From the NCBI GenBank assembly GCA_035765635.1, contig DASTWZ010000039.1, positions 1 to 64,000 on the forward strand: a stretch of 64,000 nucleotides of DNA, written 5' to 3'. Made by a program: the position numbers and the translations under genes. Below the pieces are notes generated by a model. The model worked only from the letters and a program-made list of their open reading frames with translations. It was not told where the DNA came from and made no database searches. Source of the DNA: EW11 sp035765635. GTDB lineage: Bacteria > Verrucomicrobiota > Verrucomicrobiia > Opitutales > Opitutaceae. Positions 26,091 through 35,544 of this stretch are shown in pieces. Numbering within the stretch: position 1 is the stretch's first letter; each line of letters opens with the position of its first letter.

Positions 26091-27254
26091 ATGCAACGGT
26101 TGCCCCGCCTGTTTCGCAGTTTTGCCCTGTGGTTCGCTGTCGTTTTGTGCGGGGGTCCGGCACTTGTTTCGTCCGCGGCGGCGGCGGATTTTGATTTCGG
26201 TCCGTGGCCAGCCGGGACGTCGCCGCAGGAAATTGGTCGGCGCGTGGCGGAGCGCTTTCTCGCCACGCCACATTCAAATTTCGGGAAAGCAACTCCGCCG
26301 AAGCGCATCACTTACCCGGAGGTCTGCACATGGTATGGCGCGTTGGTTTTCGCTCGAGCCACGAGCGACAAGGCTTTGGCGGGACAACTGGCCGCGCGGT
26401 TTGAACCGCTGTTCGGACCCGAGCAGGGGCTGGTGCCGACGCCGGAGCATGTCGACTACACGGTGTTCGCCGCGGTGCCGCTCGAACTCGCGATACAAAC
26501 CGGCGAGCAGCGCTACCTCGCGCTCGGCGAGTGGATGGCGATGAAGCAATGGGAGGAGCCGTTTGGCTCGCATGCGACCGCCGACTCGTGGGACTACCTG
26601 AAAAAAGGGCTGAGCTGGCAAACGCGTCTGTGGATCGACGACATGTTCATGATCACGCTCGCTCAAGCGCAGGCGAGCCGCGCCACAGGCATGCCGCGGT
26701 ACATCGATCGTGCGGCAAAGGAAATGGTCTTCTACCTCGACCGGCTCCAGCAGCCGAATGGGCTTTTTTATCACGCACCCGATGTCCCGTTTTTCTGGGG
26801 ACGCGGCGATGGCTGGATGGCGGCGGGCATGTGCGAGCTCCTGCGTTCATTGCCCGCGGACAATTCAGATCGTACGCGGATTTTGCAGGGCTACCGAAAG
26901 ATGATGTCTGCGCTTCTGCAGCATCAGGACGCGGCAGGCATGTGGCACCAGTTGATCGATGATCCGACCGCGTGGCCCGAGACGTCCTGCAGCGGGATGT
27001 TCACGTTCGCTTTCATCACCGGTGTTCGCGAGGGCTGGCTCGACGCAAAAACCTATGGCCCCGCAGCGCGCAAAGGCTGGCTCGGGCTCATCACTTATCT
27101 TGATGCCAACGCCGATCTGCGCGAGGTCTGCCAGGGCACGAACAAGAAAAACGATCGCCAGTACTATCTCGATCGCGAGCGGTTGACCGGCGACTTGCAC
27201 GGGCAAGCTCCAGTGCTCTGGTGCGCCGCGGCGCTGGAGCGTTTAAATCGTTAA
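26091..27254 (+). CDS. Unsaturated rhamnogalacturonyl hydrolase, GH105
   Basis: GH105 enzymes remove the unsaturated galacturonic acid left at the end of rhamnogalacturonan or pectin fragments after lyase action. This 387-residue protein has a signal peptide (ALWFAVVLCGGPALVSSAAA) and an (alpha/alpha)6 barrel. Landmarks are ITYPEVCTWYGALVFA, WIDDMFMITLAQAQ with the conserved Asp of the YteR active site, DRLQQPNGLFYHAPD, FFWGRGDGWMAAGM, the family motif 'WgRGngW', GMWHQLIDDP and ETSCSGMFTFA ('EtS.sam...a'). I start at the ATG at 26091, which makes the signal peptide normal. It heads a four-gene plus-strand group with GH28, a lyase-like protein and GH2, all pointing to rhamnogalacturonan use. 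Confidence 0.92.
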   Translation: MQRLPRLFRSFALWFAVVLCGGPALVSSAAAADFDFGPWPAGTSPQEIGRRVAERFLATPHSNFGKATPPKRITYPEVCTWYGALVFARATSDKALAGQLAARFEPLFGPEQGLVPTPEHVDYTVFAAVPLELAIQTGEQRYLALGEWMAMKQWEEPFGSHATADSWDYLKKGLSWQTRLWIDDMFMITLAQAQASRATGMPRYIDRAAKEMVFYLDRLQQPNGLFYHAPDVPFFWGRGDGWMAAGMCELLRSLPADNSDRTRILQGYRKMMSALLQHQDAAGMWHQLIDDPTAWPETSCSGMFTFAFITGVREGWLDAKTYGPAARKGWLGLITYLDANADLREVCQGTNKKNDRQYYLDRERLTGDLHGQAPVLWCAAALERLNR

Positions 27255-27390
27255 ACTCTCATGCGTGCCGCGGCCAAGAGCGTGATGGTTTCCCGCGAAA
27301 CACTCGGTCAGGGCAAATCGCCTCTTCTCGTGATTGGTGCGCACGAAAAACCTCCGCACATCGAACGGCCCGCCAACGTATCCTTTCATC

Positions 27391-29088
27391 ATGTCTGATT
27401 CTTCGCCTTCTTATTTCACGCGACGTCAATGGCTCGGTCGCGTCTCCGGTCCGGCGGTGGTCGCTTCGCTTGGCGCAGGGTTGGCCGCGAGATCTCTAGG
27501 CGCCGACGCCGCGGCAGATGCGCCCACCTCTGCCTCCGACGCAAATCGCGGCGCACGCATCTATAACATTCGCGATCACGGCGCGAAGGGTGATGGCACG
27601 TCTCTCGACAGCGCGGCGGTGCAGGCGGCGATCGACCTCTGCGCGCAGGATGGCGGCGGCACCGTGCTCGTGCCGGCGGGCGATTTCGTCGTCGGCACGC
27701 TCGAGCTTCGCAGCCATGTCACGCTCCACCTGGCCGCGCGCGGCCGACTCCTCGGCAGCGCCGACCCAGCACATTATCGCGCCGGCGCAGGCATCCCGTC
27801 GGGCAATGGCAACATCGTGCTGCTCTCCGCGCATGACGCCGACAATGTGACCATCGAGGGGCCGGGCACGATCGATGGAAACGGCGCGCGTTTCTTCAAT
27901 GGCCGCGGCGACAACACCGGTCCGGGCGCGAAATCCTCCGAAGGTTATTTTCAACGTCCGCACCTGCTGGTGTTTCACCGCTGCCGAAATCTGCGGCTCC
28001 GCGACGCGTTTCTGACGGCCAGCGCTTATCACTGCGTGCGCATTCTCGAGTGCGAACGCGTTTTCATCGAAGGCGTGCGCATTCACAATCGCGTCAACAA
28101 GAACAACGACGGATTTCACTTCAACAGCAGCCGCTACGTTCACATCAGCAACTGCGATGTCGCCTGCCAGGACGACGCGTGCGCGCTCTTCGGCAGCAAT
28201 CAATTCGTTACCGTGGTGAACAGCAGCTTCAGCACGCGCTGGTCGGTGTTCCGTTTCGGCGGCGGCGAAGCGGAAAACATTACGATCTCCAACTGCCTGA
28301 TCTACGAGACCTATGGTTGCCCTATCAAAATGCGCTGCGGCGCGCGCAGTCGTTTCGAGAACATCACGTTTTCCAATCTCATTCTGAAGGACGTGACTGG
28401 TCCGATTTCGATCGGCTTGGATTCCCGCTCGCGACGTCCCTCGTCGGACCGTCGGCCCGCGACGCCTGGCGTGGTGCGTAATATCGCGTTCAACGGGATT
28501 CGCGCCTCGGTCGTCGGGGTCGGGCGCCAGCACGCCGACTTGCCGTTCCCTTCGGAATATCGTCCGGGCGAAACGCGCACCTGCATCACGCTCAACGGCG
28601 TCGGCGAAGAGTTTTTGGAAAACATCAGTTTCACGGATGTGCAGGTGACGTTCGACGGCGGCGGCACCGCCGAGGAAGCTGGGCGCGCTATTCCGCAGCT
28701 CGCGGGTGAATATTTTGAAATCGGCACACCTTCGGCGTACGGCCTTTTCGCGCGGAACGTTCGCGGTCTGACCTTGAACGGCGTGCGGTTCGAAATGCGC
28801 CAGCCGGATGCGCGTCCCGCCGTCGTGCTCGAGCGCGTGGCGGATGCGTCTTTCAACAGCTTCGCCGCGCAAGGTTCTCCCTCGGCGCAAGCGCTGGTGC
28901 GCTGCGTTGATTCGCATGACCTATTGCTCACGGCCTGCCGCGTGCTCACGCCCGTCTCGATTTTTCTCCGCGCCGAAGGAGCGGCTTGCGCCGGCATCAC
29001 GATCGACGGCGGCGACCTCACGAAGGCTGGCTCATCAGTGATGTTAGAGAAAGGCGCGGCACCGACGGCCGCGCGGACACGCGGTTAA
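27391..29088 (+). CDS. GH28-family/right-handed beta-helix protein with a Tat-type signal, divergent active site
   Basis: A 565-residue protein. The N-terminus carries a twin-arginine motif (TRRQWLG) before a hydrophobic stretch, so export through Tat is likely. From residue about 48 (IYNIRDHGAKGDGTSLDSAA) it is a pectin-lyase-like beta-helix with the GH28 start pattern. In the active-site region it has KNNDGFHFNSSRY for 'NtDGi.i' and QDDACALFG for 'gDDciai'. The 'GHG' turn is replaced by STRWSVFRFGG and 'RIK' by CPIKMRC. Two of the four GH28 motifs are thus altered, so the bond cut may differ from classic polygalacturonase. The gap to GH105 is 136 bp and to the next gene 56 bp. Confidence 0.8.
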   Translation: MSDSSPSYFTRRQWLGRVSGPAVVASLGAGLAARSLGADAAADAPTSASDANRGARIYNIRDHGAKGDGTSLDSAAVQAAIDLCAQDGGGTVLVPAGDFVVGTLELRSHVTLHLAARGRLLGSADPAHYRAGAGIPSGNGNIVLLSAHDADNVTIEGPGTIDGNGARFFNGRGDNTGPGAKSSEGYFQRPHLLVFHRCRNLRLRDAFLTASAYHCVRILECERVFIEGVRIHNRVNKNNDGFHFNSSRYVHISNCDVACQDDACALFGSNQFVTVVNSSFSTRWSVFRFGGGEAENITISNCLIYETYGCPIKMRCGARSRFENITFSNLILKDVTGPISIGLDSRSRRPSSDRRPATPGVVRNIAFNGIRASVVGVGRQHADLPFPSEYRPGETRTCITLNGVGEEFLENISFTDVQVTFDGGGTAEEAGRAIPQLAGEYFEIGTPSAYGLFARNVRGLTLNGVRFEMRQPDARPAVVLERVADASFNSFAAQGSPSAQALVRCVDSHDLLLTACRVLTPVSIFLRAEGAACAGITIDGGDLTKAGSSVMLEKGAAPTAARTRG

Positions 29089-29144
29089 AACGAACACGTC
29101 GTCGACTCGCCCGCCTCCTCATTTCGCTTCGAACACGATCCGCC

Positions 29145-30551
29145 ATGCACGTCATTTCCCAAATCACCGCGGCGCTGCGTCGCTCGTTTTTTATCGTAGC
29201 AAGCGCGGCTGCGCTCGCGTCGGTTTTTCTCGCACCGCGCCTGCGCGCCACGACCGCGGTCAGCTTGAACAGCTTCGAAGGCATCGAGGAACCGCTCGTG
29301 CGCTACACGCCCAAGACAGGCGCGTTCGCCCCGGACGATCTGGTCAACATCACGGAAAAGGACGGCGTGTTCCGGATGTTACTGCGCTATCGGAGCGACG
29401 TGTGGGACGGCGATCGTGACACGCACAACACCGACCGCCAGCGCGCCGAAGTGAAAGGGCTCGGGGTTCATCAAAAGAACGGCGACACCTTCGACTACAC
29501 GACCACCTGGCGCACGGATCCCGAGTTTCGCGGAGCGAGCCGCTTCTGTCATATCTTTCAACTGAAGTCCACGGACGGAGACAGTGGAGCGCCTCTCGTC
29601 ACGATCTCGATCGAGGACGGACGGGATCGCGCTTCGGTTCGACTCTGGTCGGGAAAATCGAAGCAGGCGCGCATCGTGCGCGAGTTCTCCTGGAGTCCCG
29701 CGGCTTGGCAGACGGTGTGTGTTCGCATTCGCACGTCGCTGAATGACGACGGCGAAGTGCTGGCCTCGGTCAATGGCGACGCCTTCGAAGGGCTGCGCGG
29801 CGTCGCGGTTTATCGTCCGGACGCGACGGACTATCGACCGAAATGGGGACTTTATCGCGGCGTGAAATCCGGACTCCCGCTGCGTGACAATTACATCGAG
29901 CACAAAAATATTTCGGCGGAGAAAACGAACGCGTCATCGTCGACATCACTGTCCGCGGGCCGCCAGGCCAATGCCGACGCGGCGCAGATCACATTGGAAA
30001 ACGCCGCCGAAAAACGCGCGCTGCAATCGCCGCGGGAGGCGCTGGCTTGGTTGCAATCGCAGCCACGATCGACTGCGCGCGGCGAAGCATTTGCGGCGAT
30101 TGCGACGGAGTGGGCGCGCGATGATCCAGCGTCCGCGATGGCGTTTGCCGAAAAACTCGCGTCGGAAGATGGCCGGGCCGAAACGCTGCTTCGCGTTTTC
30201 AATCGTTGGACCGATCGAGATCCAGCGGCTGCGCTGCAGTGGGCGGCGAAACATTCACCCTCGGCGGAGATCGATCCGTTGCTCTGGTATTTCGCGACCG
30301 ACACGACGCTCCGCTACGTCGATCGTGACAAGTCTCTCGTTGGCGCCGGACTGATTTTCGATTCGGAGCTGCGCGCGAAAGCGATTGGACACGTGGTCTT
30401 GATTTGGGCCCGGCGCGAGCCAGACGAGGCGGCGCGCTATGTCGCCACATGCGATCGCCTCGAGGCATCGCAGAAGGAATCGCTCACGCAACAAATTCAC
30501 GCGAGCCGGGCAAAAGCGGGCCAGCCTGCCGCCACGCCTACGCCTCAATGA
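29145..30551 (+). CDS. Heparin-lyase-I-like polysaccharide lyase with an alpha-helical repeat extension
   Basis: A 468-residue exported protein (signal SFFIVASAAALASVFLAPRL). Residues about 40-255 look like the jelly-roll of the heparin lyase I / polysaccharide lyase superfamily: DTHNTDRQRAEVKGLGVHQK matches the 'R.E..g' strand, HIFQLKSTDGDSGAPLVTIS the central 'h.fQlk' strand, and YRPKWGLYRGV the final 'k.GiYr' strand typical of this fold. The C-terminal 190 residues are a helical repeat of the type frequent in Verrucomicrobiota (DPASAMAFAEKLASEDGR; DRDPAAALQWAAKHSP; REPDEAARYVATCDRL). Its stop TGA overlaps the GH2 ATG (ATGA), so the two are translationally coupled. The substrate is probably a uronic-acid polymer, but cannot be proved from sequence. 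Confidence 0.68.
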   Translation: MHVISQITAALRRSFFIVASAAALASVFLAPRLRATTAVSLNSFEGIEEPLVRYTPKTGAFAPDDLVNITEKDGVFRMLLRYRSDVWDGDRDTHNTDRQRAEVKGLGVHQKNGDTFDYTTTWRTDPEFRGASRFCHIFQLKSTDGDSGAPLVTISIEDGRDRASVRLWSGKSKQARIVREFSWSPAAWQTVCVRIRTSLNDDGEVLASVNGDAFEGLRGVAVYRPDATDYRPKWGLYRGVKSGLPLRDNYIEHKNISAEKTNASSSTSLSAGRQANADAAQITLENAAEKRALQSPREALAWLQSQPRSTARGEAFAAIATEWARDDPASAMAFAEKLASEDGRAETLLRVFNRWTDRDPAAALQWAAKHSPSAEIDPLLWYFATDTTLRYVDRDKSLVGAGLIFDSELRAKAIGHVVLIWARREPDEAARYVATCDRLEASQKESLTQQIHASRAKAGQPAATPTPQ

Positions 30552-33500
30552 GAAACTATGGCTGGTTTGCGCGGTTCGTCGCGATGGCGCTGCCGCTGGT
30601 GGTGATGGTCGCGAGTCTGGCTTGTCCGAATCGCGCGCGAGGCGGCGAGCGCGTGACATTGAATTTCAACCCCGACTGGAAATTCATCAAAGCGGATCCG
30701 GCAGGCGCCGCCGCGACGAGCTTCGATGATCACGGCTGGGCGACCGTTTCCGCGCCGCACACATACAACGACGTGGACACTTTCGACGACTGGTCCACGC
30801 CGGGGCATGTCGGCGAAATGAAGCAATGGTCAGGCCGCACATGGTACCGGAAAACATTCACGGCACCGGACGATTGGTCCGGGAAAAAAGTTTTCCTCGA
30901 ATTCGAGGCGGTGCGGCAGGTGGCTGAAGTATATCTTAATGGTGAACTTCTCGGCGTGAGTCGGACGGGTTTCACGCCGTTCGGGTTCGATCTGACGCCG
31001 CACCTGCGTTTTGGCGGCGCGGAAAACGTCATCGCGGTGATGTGCGACAACCGTTTCTCGCAGGAAACGGAAATGCGGAAACTGGTGAACACGGAGCTGC
31101 CGTGGAACAGCCCGCATTGGCATCCGGCTCACGGCGGAATCTATCGCAACGTCTTTTTGCACGTCACCGATCCGCTGCACATTTCGCTGCCGCTCTATAG
31201 CTTTCTCCAGACGGCTGGGCCATACGCGTACGCGAGCGAAGTCACGACGGATTCGGCGCGCGTGAATCTCGAAGTGCCGGTGGAAAATGGACGCGCTGCG
31301 GCGACGGCGGTGGAGTTGCGCGCGGAGGTCATCGATGCGCGCGGACGCACGGTGCTGGCCTGGCACTCGGAAAAGACGTTCGGGGCAGGAGCGCAGGAAG
31401 TGCTCCGCTTCGAGGACACGCTCGCATCGCCGCACGTTTGGGAGCCGGATTATCCGTACCTTTATCACGTTCGTTGCGAGCTGCGCGTGCGGGGCGGGGT
31501 GGTGGACAGTGCGACGATTCCCTTCGGCGTGCGCGTCGCGAAATGGAATGCACAGCACGGCCTCGAGCTGAATGGCCGGCCTCTCAAGTTGCATGGCTGG
31601 GGACAGAAGCCGACCGACGAATGGCCGGGGCTCGGCGCGGCGCAGCCGGACTGGATGCATGAGTACACGCTGCGCTTGATGCGCGACGCGGGTGGAAATT
31701 TCGTGCGCTGGGGACACTGCGCCACGGGACCGGCGATGATCGCGGCGGGAGACCGGCTCGGAATCATCGCGGATCAACCGGGAGTGGACGGCGAAGGCGA
31801 TGCGCGTGGTTCGGCGTGGGAAATTCGCGCGGCGGCGTTTCGCGACACGATCATTTATTTCCGCAATCACCCTTCGATCCTGATCTGGGAAGGCGGCAAT
31901 CAGAAGGTCACGCGCGAGCATGCGAAGGAATTGCGCGGCTACATGGATCGCTACGATCCGCACGGCGGGCGCGTTTATGCGCATCGACGCGCCGATGAAA
32001 TCACGGCGGAGTTCATGGATATCGGCATCGGCACTGAGGGCGGACGGGAAATCGCACGGTTGCCGGTGGTCGAGGGCGAATACGATCGCGAGGAATCGCC
32101 GCGTCGCGTGTGGGATGATTTTTCGCCGCCAAATTTTGGTTATCCCGAAGCCAAGGGGCAGACCTATCAGCTCACGTCCGAGCAGTTCGCGGTGAACGAA
32201 GTCGAGCATTACGTGAAAAAACTCGGTGCGCCCTGGCATGCGGGCGGAGCGAACTGGATATTTTCCGATTCGACGAGCGGTGGCCGCGTTGCGGTGGAAG
32301 TGGCGCGCGCCAGCGGCGAAGTCGATGGCGTGCGTTTAACGAAAGAGGCGTACTACGTGTGCCAGGCGATGTTTCGGGCCGATCCGCAGGTTCACGTGAT
32401 CGGACATTGGACGTATCCGGCTGGGACGAAAAAGGACGTGTACGTCGCGTCGAATTGCGACGACGTGGAACTGTTCGTGAATGGCGTCTCGCTCGGACAC
32501 GGGAAGAGATCGAATGGTTTTCTTTTCACTTTCCCGGGCGTTGCGTGGATGCCCGGCGAGATCAAAGCGGTGGCGCGGCGTGATGGAAAAATCGTGGCCC
32601 AGGATTCGAAGCGTACGGCGGGGGTACCGGTCGCGCTGCGGCTTCATGCGATCACGGGGCCTGGCGGTTTGCGCGCGGATGGCTCGGACGTGGTGTTGAT
32701 CGATGTGGAGGCGGTGGACGCGAAAGGCGAACGCTGCCCGACGTTTCAGCAGCGCGTGGATTTCACCTGCAGCGGTCCGGGCGTTTGGCGCGGCGGTTAC
32801 AACAGCGGGAAGATCAATTCGATCAATCACCTGTTTCTCGACCTCGAGGCGGGCATCAATCGCGTGGCGGTGCGCGCCACACGAGAGGCAGGAAAAATCG
32901 TGGTCGAAGCGCGTTGCGGTGGCGGGCGCGGTGGGAGCGACGCGCGTGCTGCGAGCGATGTACACGATGCGAGCGATCGACGCTATGCGAACGATCTATG
33001 CGATGCACGTGATGTACACGGTGTACGCGCTGAAGCTCGAGCGATGAGCACGGAGAAATCGACCATCGCGTCGGCCGCGATCACGATTGAGTCGCATGCG
33101 ATCGAAGTTTCTCACGGTGGCGTGGTGGAGTTACCGGTTGCTGCGCGGACGAGAGTTGAGTTGCCGGAGCAGAGGCCCGCAGCGGTGGTTGACCCGCTGG
33201 TGCGCTGGATGAAATCGGTGGGTTCGGTGAACGGTGCCAAGGCAACTGAGGCCCGCATGTCGATGCGCGTTGGAGGCCGGTTCACCAACGCGTTTTCGTA
33301 TTCAGGGCCTACGCGTGCGGTGCACGTCGAAGCGGATGCGCAGGACGCGAAGCGAATTTATGTGGATCGCGACGGTTATTTCGATGGACTGCCGGCGGCG
33401 TTGAAAGGCGCGGACTACGTGCAGGCTGCGCAGTCGGATGCGCGGTACAGTGCCGTCGACTTGATGGAAATAGCGGCGTTTGGAGAGGCCGTGGTGTCGA

Positions 33501-33709
33501 TCGCCCACCATGATCGTTTGCCGCGGGCGGCTTGGCTTGCGCGGCAATTCCAAAAATCCGATCAGGTACTCGTCATCGATGGCCATCGGATGACGCTTTT
33601 CACACATCGCGCGGAGGCAAACGAGAGTCTGACCCTCGGCGCAAATTGCGAGCAACCTGACGCGCCGGACGGGTTGATGTATGTGGTATTCGTTAAGCGG
33701 ATACGCTGA
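30548..33709 (+). CDS. Glycoside hydrolase family 2 protein, beta-galactosidase-like
   Basis: A 1,053-residue secreted enzyme (signal AMALPLVVMVASLA). Domains in order: sugar-binding (WKFIKADPAGAAATSFDDHG ... WYRKTFTAPDDWSGKKVFLE, about 35-215), Ig-like (about 220-320), TIM barrel (GLELNGRPLKLHGWG to about 610), DUF4982 (YVASNCDDVELFVNGVSLG), a further Ig-like domain, and a C-terminal region with YVDRDGYFDGLPAALKGADY and LTLGANCEQPDAPDGLMYVV. At the acid/base position, where GH2 enzymes have 'GNE', this protein reads SILIWEGGNQKV. A low-complexity stretch lies at about 795-834. It closes the GH105-GH28-lyase-GH2 group; its start overlaps the upstream stop codon. Probably cleaves beta-galactoside or related side chains. 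Confidence 0.85.
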   Translation: MRNYGWFARFVAMALPLVVMVASLACPNRARGGERVTLNFNPDWKFIKADPAGAAATSFDDHGWATVSAPHTYNDVDTFDDWSTPGHVGEMKQWSGRTWYRKTFTAPDDWSGKKVFLEFEAVRQVAEVYLNGELLGVSRTGFTPFGFDLTPHLRFGGAENVIAVMCDNRFSQETEMRKLVNTELPWNSPHWHPAHGGIYRNVFLHVTDPLHISLPLYSFLQTAGPYAYASEVTTDSARVNLEVPVENGRAAATAVELRAEVIDARGRTVLAWHSEKTFGAGAQEVLRFEDTLASPHVWEPDYPYLYHVRCELRVRGGVVDSATIPFGVRVAKWNAQHGLELNGRPLKLHGWGQKPTDEWPGLGAAQPDWMHEYTLRLMRDAGGNFVRWGHCATGPAMIAAGDRLGIIADQPGVDGEGDARGSAWEIRAAAFRDTIIYFRNHPSILIWEGGNQKVTREHAKELRGYMDRYDPHGGRVYAHRRADEITAEFMDIGIGTEGGREIARLPVVEGEYDREESPRRVWDDFSPPNFGYPEAKGQTYQLTSEQFAVNEVEHYVKKLGAPWHAGGANWIFSDSTSGGRVAVEVARASGEVDGVRLTKEAYYVCQAMFRADPQVHVIGHWTYPAGTKKDVYVASNCDDVELFVNGVSLGHGKRSNGFLFTFPGVAWMPGEIKAVARRDGKIVAQDSKRTAGVPVALRLHAITGPGGLRADGSDVVLIDVEAVDAKGERCPTFQQRVDFTCSGPGVWRGGYNSGKINSINHLFLDLEAGINRVAVRATREAGKIVVEARCGGGRGGSDARAASDVHDASDRRYANDLCDARDVHGVRAEARAMSTEKSTIASAAITIESHAIEVSHGGVVELPVAARTRVELPEQRPAAVVDPLVRWMKSVGSVNGAKATEARMSMRVGGRFTNAFSYSGPTRAVHVEADAQDAKRIYVDRDGYFDGLPAALKGADYVQAAQSDARYSAVDLMEIAAFGEAVVSIAHHDRLPRAAWLARQFQKSDQVLVIDGHRMTLFTHRAEANESLTLGANCEQPDAPDGLMYVVFVKRIR
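32930..33048 (+). repeat. Degenerate tandem repeat inside the GH2 gene
   Basis: About 120 bases built from variants of 'gatgcgagcgatcgac', 'tatgcgaacgatctatgcg' and 'gatgcacgtgatgtacac'. It encodes an odd Asp/Ala/Arg-rich linker (SDARAASDVHDASDRRYA) between two C-terminal domains of the GH2 protein. It keeps the frame open. Confidence 0.6.
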
Positions 33710-33731
33710 GCTGGCTGGCATAGACATCGAA

Positions 33732-34031
33732 TGCCGGCGAGGACGCCAGCGCTCCCAGTGGCCGACATCGGCGAGACGCCGACGCTAGGCCAATACCCGA
33801 CGTCGGCGAGACGCTTATGTTCAGCAAGTTTCCGGGGGTTCGACCGCCGAGGGCGCCTTTTCAAGGCGCAGGAGGCACTGGGAGCGCTGGCGTCCTCGCC
33901 GGCATTCTATTTAATTTATTGTCCGCGCCACAAGGCGCGGACGGACTCAGATCGCCGCTTCTCGCGAAGCAGCGAGTCCGCGGCTAGCGCCGCGATAAAA
34001 GGTTGTCCGGCCGGAGAACCGGCGCTCCGAT
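33732..34031. repeat. Dispersed repeat A, best copy (perfect 27-bp inverted arms)
   Basis: Fills most of the 370-bp gap between the convergent GH2 and dehydrogenase genes. Arms 33732-33758 and 33878-33904 are a perfect 27-bp inverted repeat (TGCCGGCGAGGACGCCAGCG then CTCCCAG). The second module follows: a GTCCGCGCC (33921-33929) and GGCGCGGAC (33934-33942) hairpin, then CGCGGCTAGCGCCGCG and an end near 34031 reading CCGGCGCTCC. Confidence 0.82.
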
Positions 34032-34079
34032 AGGGTCGCGGCGGCTCTCTTTCCCTCCTGTTTTGGTCAGCAATGTACT

Positions 34080-35120
34080 TCACGAACGCTGGTCGTAATC
34101 TTCCAGCGTGACCGGTTCGCCGAGGGGCTGGCCTGTGGCGTAGGCGCGGAGATTGCGCAGGGCCCAGGCGCCGGCGTCGCGGCGGCGGTCGTTGGTCGGG
34201 CCAGCGAGATGAGGCGTCAGCGACACGTTGGCCAAACCGCGCAGCGGGTGATCGACCGGCAACGGCTCGACCGAAAAAACATCGAGTCCAAACTGAATCT
34301 GCCCTTCGCGCGCCACGCGCACGAGAGCGTCTTCATCGACCACCTTGGCGCGGCCCACGTTGACGAAGACCGCGCCGGGACGGAGCAGGCGCAGATGGGT
34401 TTCCTGCACGATGCCGTGAGTGGCCGGGATCAGCGGCGCGAGTTCGATCACCACGTCATTTTCCGCGAAGAGCGCTTCGAGCGAATCGGCGCGGCGAATC
34501 GACCATTCGCGCTCGGCGGCCGGCGTGACGTCGGGAGCGAAAGCGCTCAACTCCACCTCGAAGGGGCGGAGCAATTTCACGAGTTCGCGCGCGACCCGAC
34601 CGAAACCGTGCAAGCCCACCTTTCGATGGAAAAGCGAGGCGGTGTCCGTCGTCTCATTTTTCCAAGCGCCGGCTCCATGCATGCCGAGTGACCACTTGGT
34701 CGCACGGCGTAGGCACGCGAGGACATGGAAGAGCGCGCCCTCGGCGACCGTGCGGCTGATCGACCGGCCCCAATTCGTGAGCACGAGACCATTTTGAAGG
34801 TGGGCGCGGGAGACGATGTGTTTCACCGAGCCGGCCAGGTAGCATACGTAGCGCAGCCGGGGAGGCAGCGCGTTCGGCAGTGGCGGAGTTTTCCAACAAG
34901 CGATCAACACCTCAGGATCGATGGCGTGAAGCATTCGCGCGAACTCATCGGCCTCGAGGCCGGTCGCGTCGGTGACGCGAACTTCGCGGGCGAGTTGCTG
35001 GACCTCCGGCCACAACGGACCAGGAAAAAAGTCGCGCAATTCGGCCGGGGTGAGGACCGCCAGCAAAACGGCAGGGAGGGCGCCGCTGCAGGACGGCGGC
35101 GTCGAAGGAGTCGGAAGCAT
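34080..35120 (-). CDS. D-isomer-specific 2-hydroxyacid dehydrogenase family protein
   Basis: A 346-residue cytoplasmic NAD(P)-dependent reductase. The nucleotide-binding domain shows HRKVGLHGFGRVARELVKLL, the 'GxGxxGxxxA' loop in the form GFGRVAREL. Further family marks are DVVIELAPLIPATHGIV, LLRPGAVFVNVGRAKVVDED, the Arg-region AREGQIQFGLDVFSVEPLP, and a catalytic His in LTPHLAGPT. I start at the ATG at 35120; the residues before it come from low-complexity sequence. It lies downstream of the symporter gene on the same strand, at the edge of the pectin cluster, where such enzymes reduce or oxidise sugar-acid derived 2-oxo acids. The substrate is not predictable. A second paralogue is at 52222-53274. 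Confidence 0.85.
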   Translation of the reverse strand: MLPTPSTPPSCSGALPAVLLAVLTPAELRDFFPGPLWPEVQQLAREVRVTDATGLEADEFARMLHAIDPEVLIACWKTPPLPNALPPRLRYVCYLAGSVKHIVSRAHLQNGLVLTNWGRSISRTVAEGALFHVLACLRRATKWSLGMHGAGAWKNETTDTASLFHRKVGLHGFGRVARELVKLLRPFEVELSAFAPDVTPAAEREWSIRRADSLEALFAENDVVIELAPLIPATHGIVQETHLRLLRPGAVFVNVGRAKVVDEDALVRVAREGQIQFGLDVFSVEPLPVDHPLRGLANVSLTPHLAGPTNDRRRDAGAWALRNLRAYATGQPLGEPVTLEDYDQRS

Positions 35121-35544
35121 CGAGATAATCGAAGGGGGAAATTGAACCGACACCTCGAGGCTCCCGCCGTTTTGGCATGTCCCGGCGGCCACTCGCGGTA
35201 TCGAACACCAGCGTGGCAGGGCGGGAAGACGGGCGCAGCGTTGCCGTTGGTTATGACGTTAAGCAAACCGAGGATAGTGGAGTCGGGTGAACTCACAGAA
35301 ACGACGCAGAATCGCCGCTTAGAGATTTTTCAAAAAACGTATAGCGCGAAGAGGCACAGAAAGAGCAAAGAGGATTTCGGGTTTGCGACGTCGCTCGCAA
35401 TGGCCGCTCCACAATGCGGTTGGGGCACGCGAGCGTGACCCTCACCCGCGACGGAAAACCCGCCGAGACTCTCCACGGTGGCGAACTGACCTTTGCCACT
35501 CATCGCGGCGAGAAAATAGTCCTTCAGCCTTCAGCCTTCTTCCT
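35121..35544. repeat. Gap with a type B repeat and a TTCAGCC tract
   Basis: No gene is visible. From about 35330 there is a type B element: AGAGGCACAGAAAGAGCAAA, GAGGATTTCGGG, then CCGCTCCACAATGCGG at 35404-35419, the same hairpin as at 184-199. Positions 35523-35567 are a run of CTTCAGCCTT variants (type C), which also encodes the last residues of the symporter on the minus strand. Confidence 0.6.
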
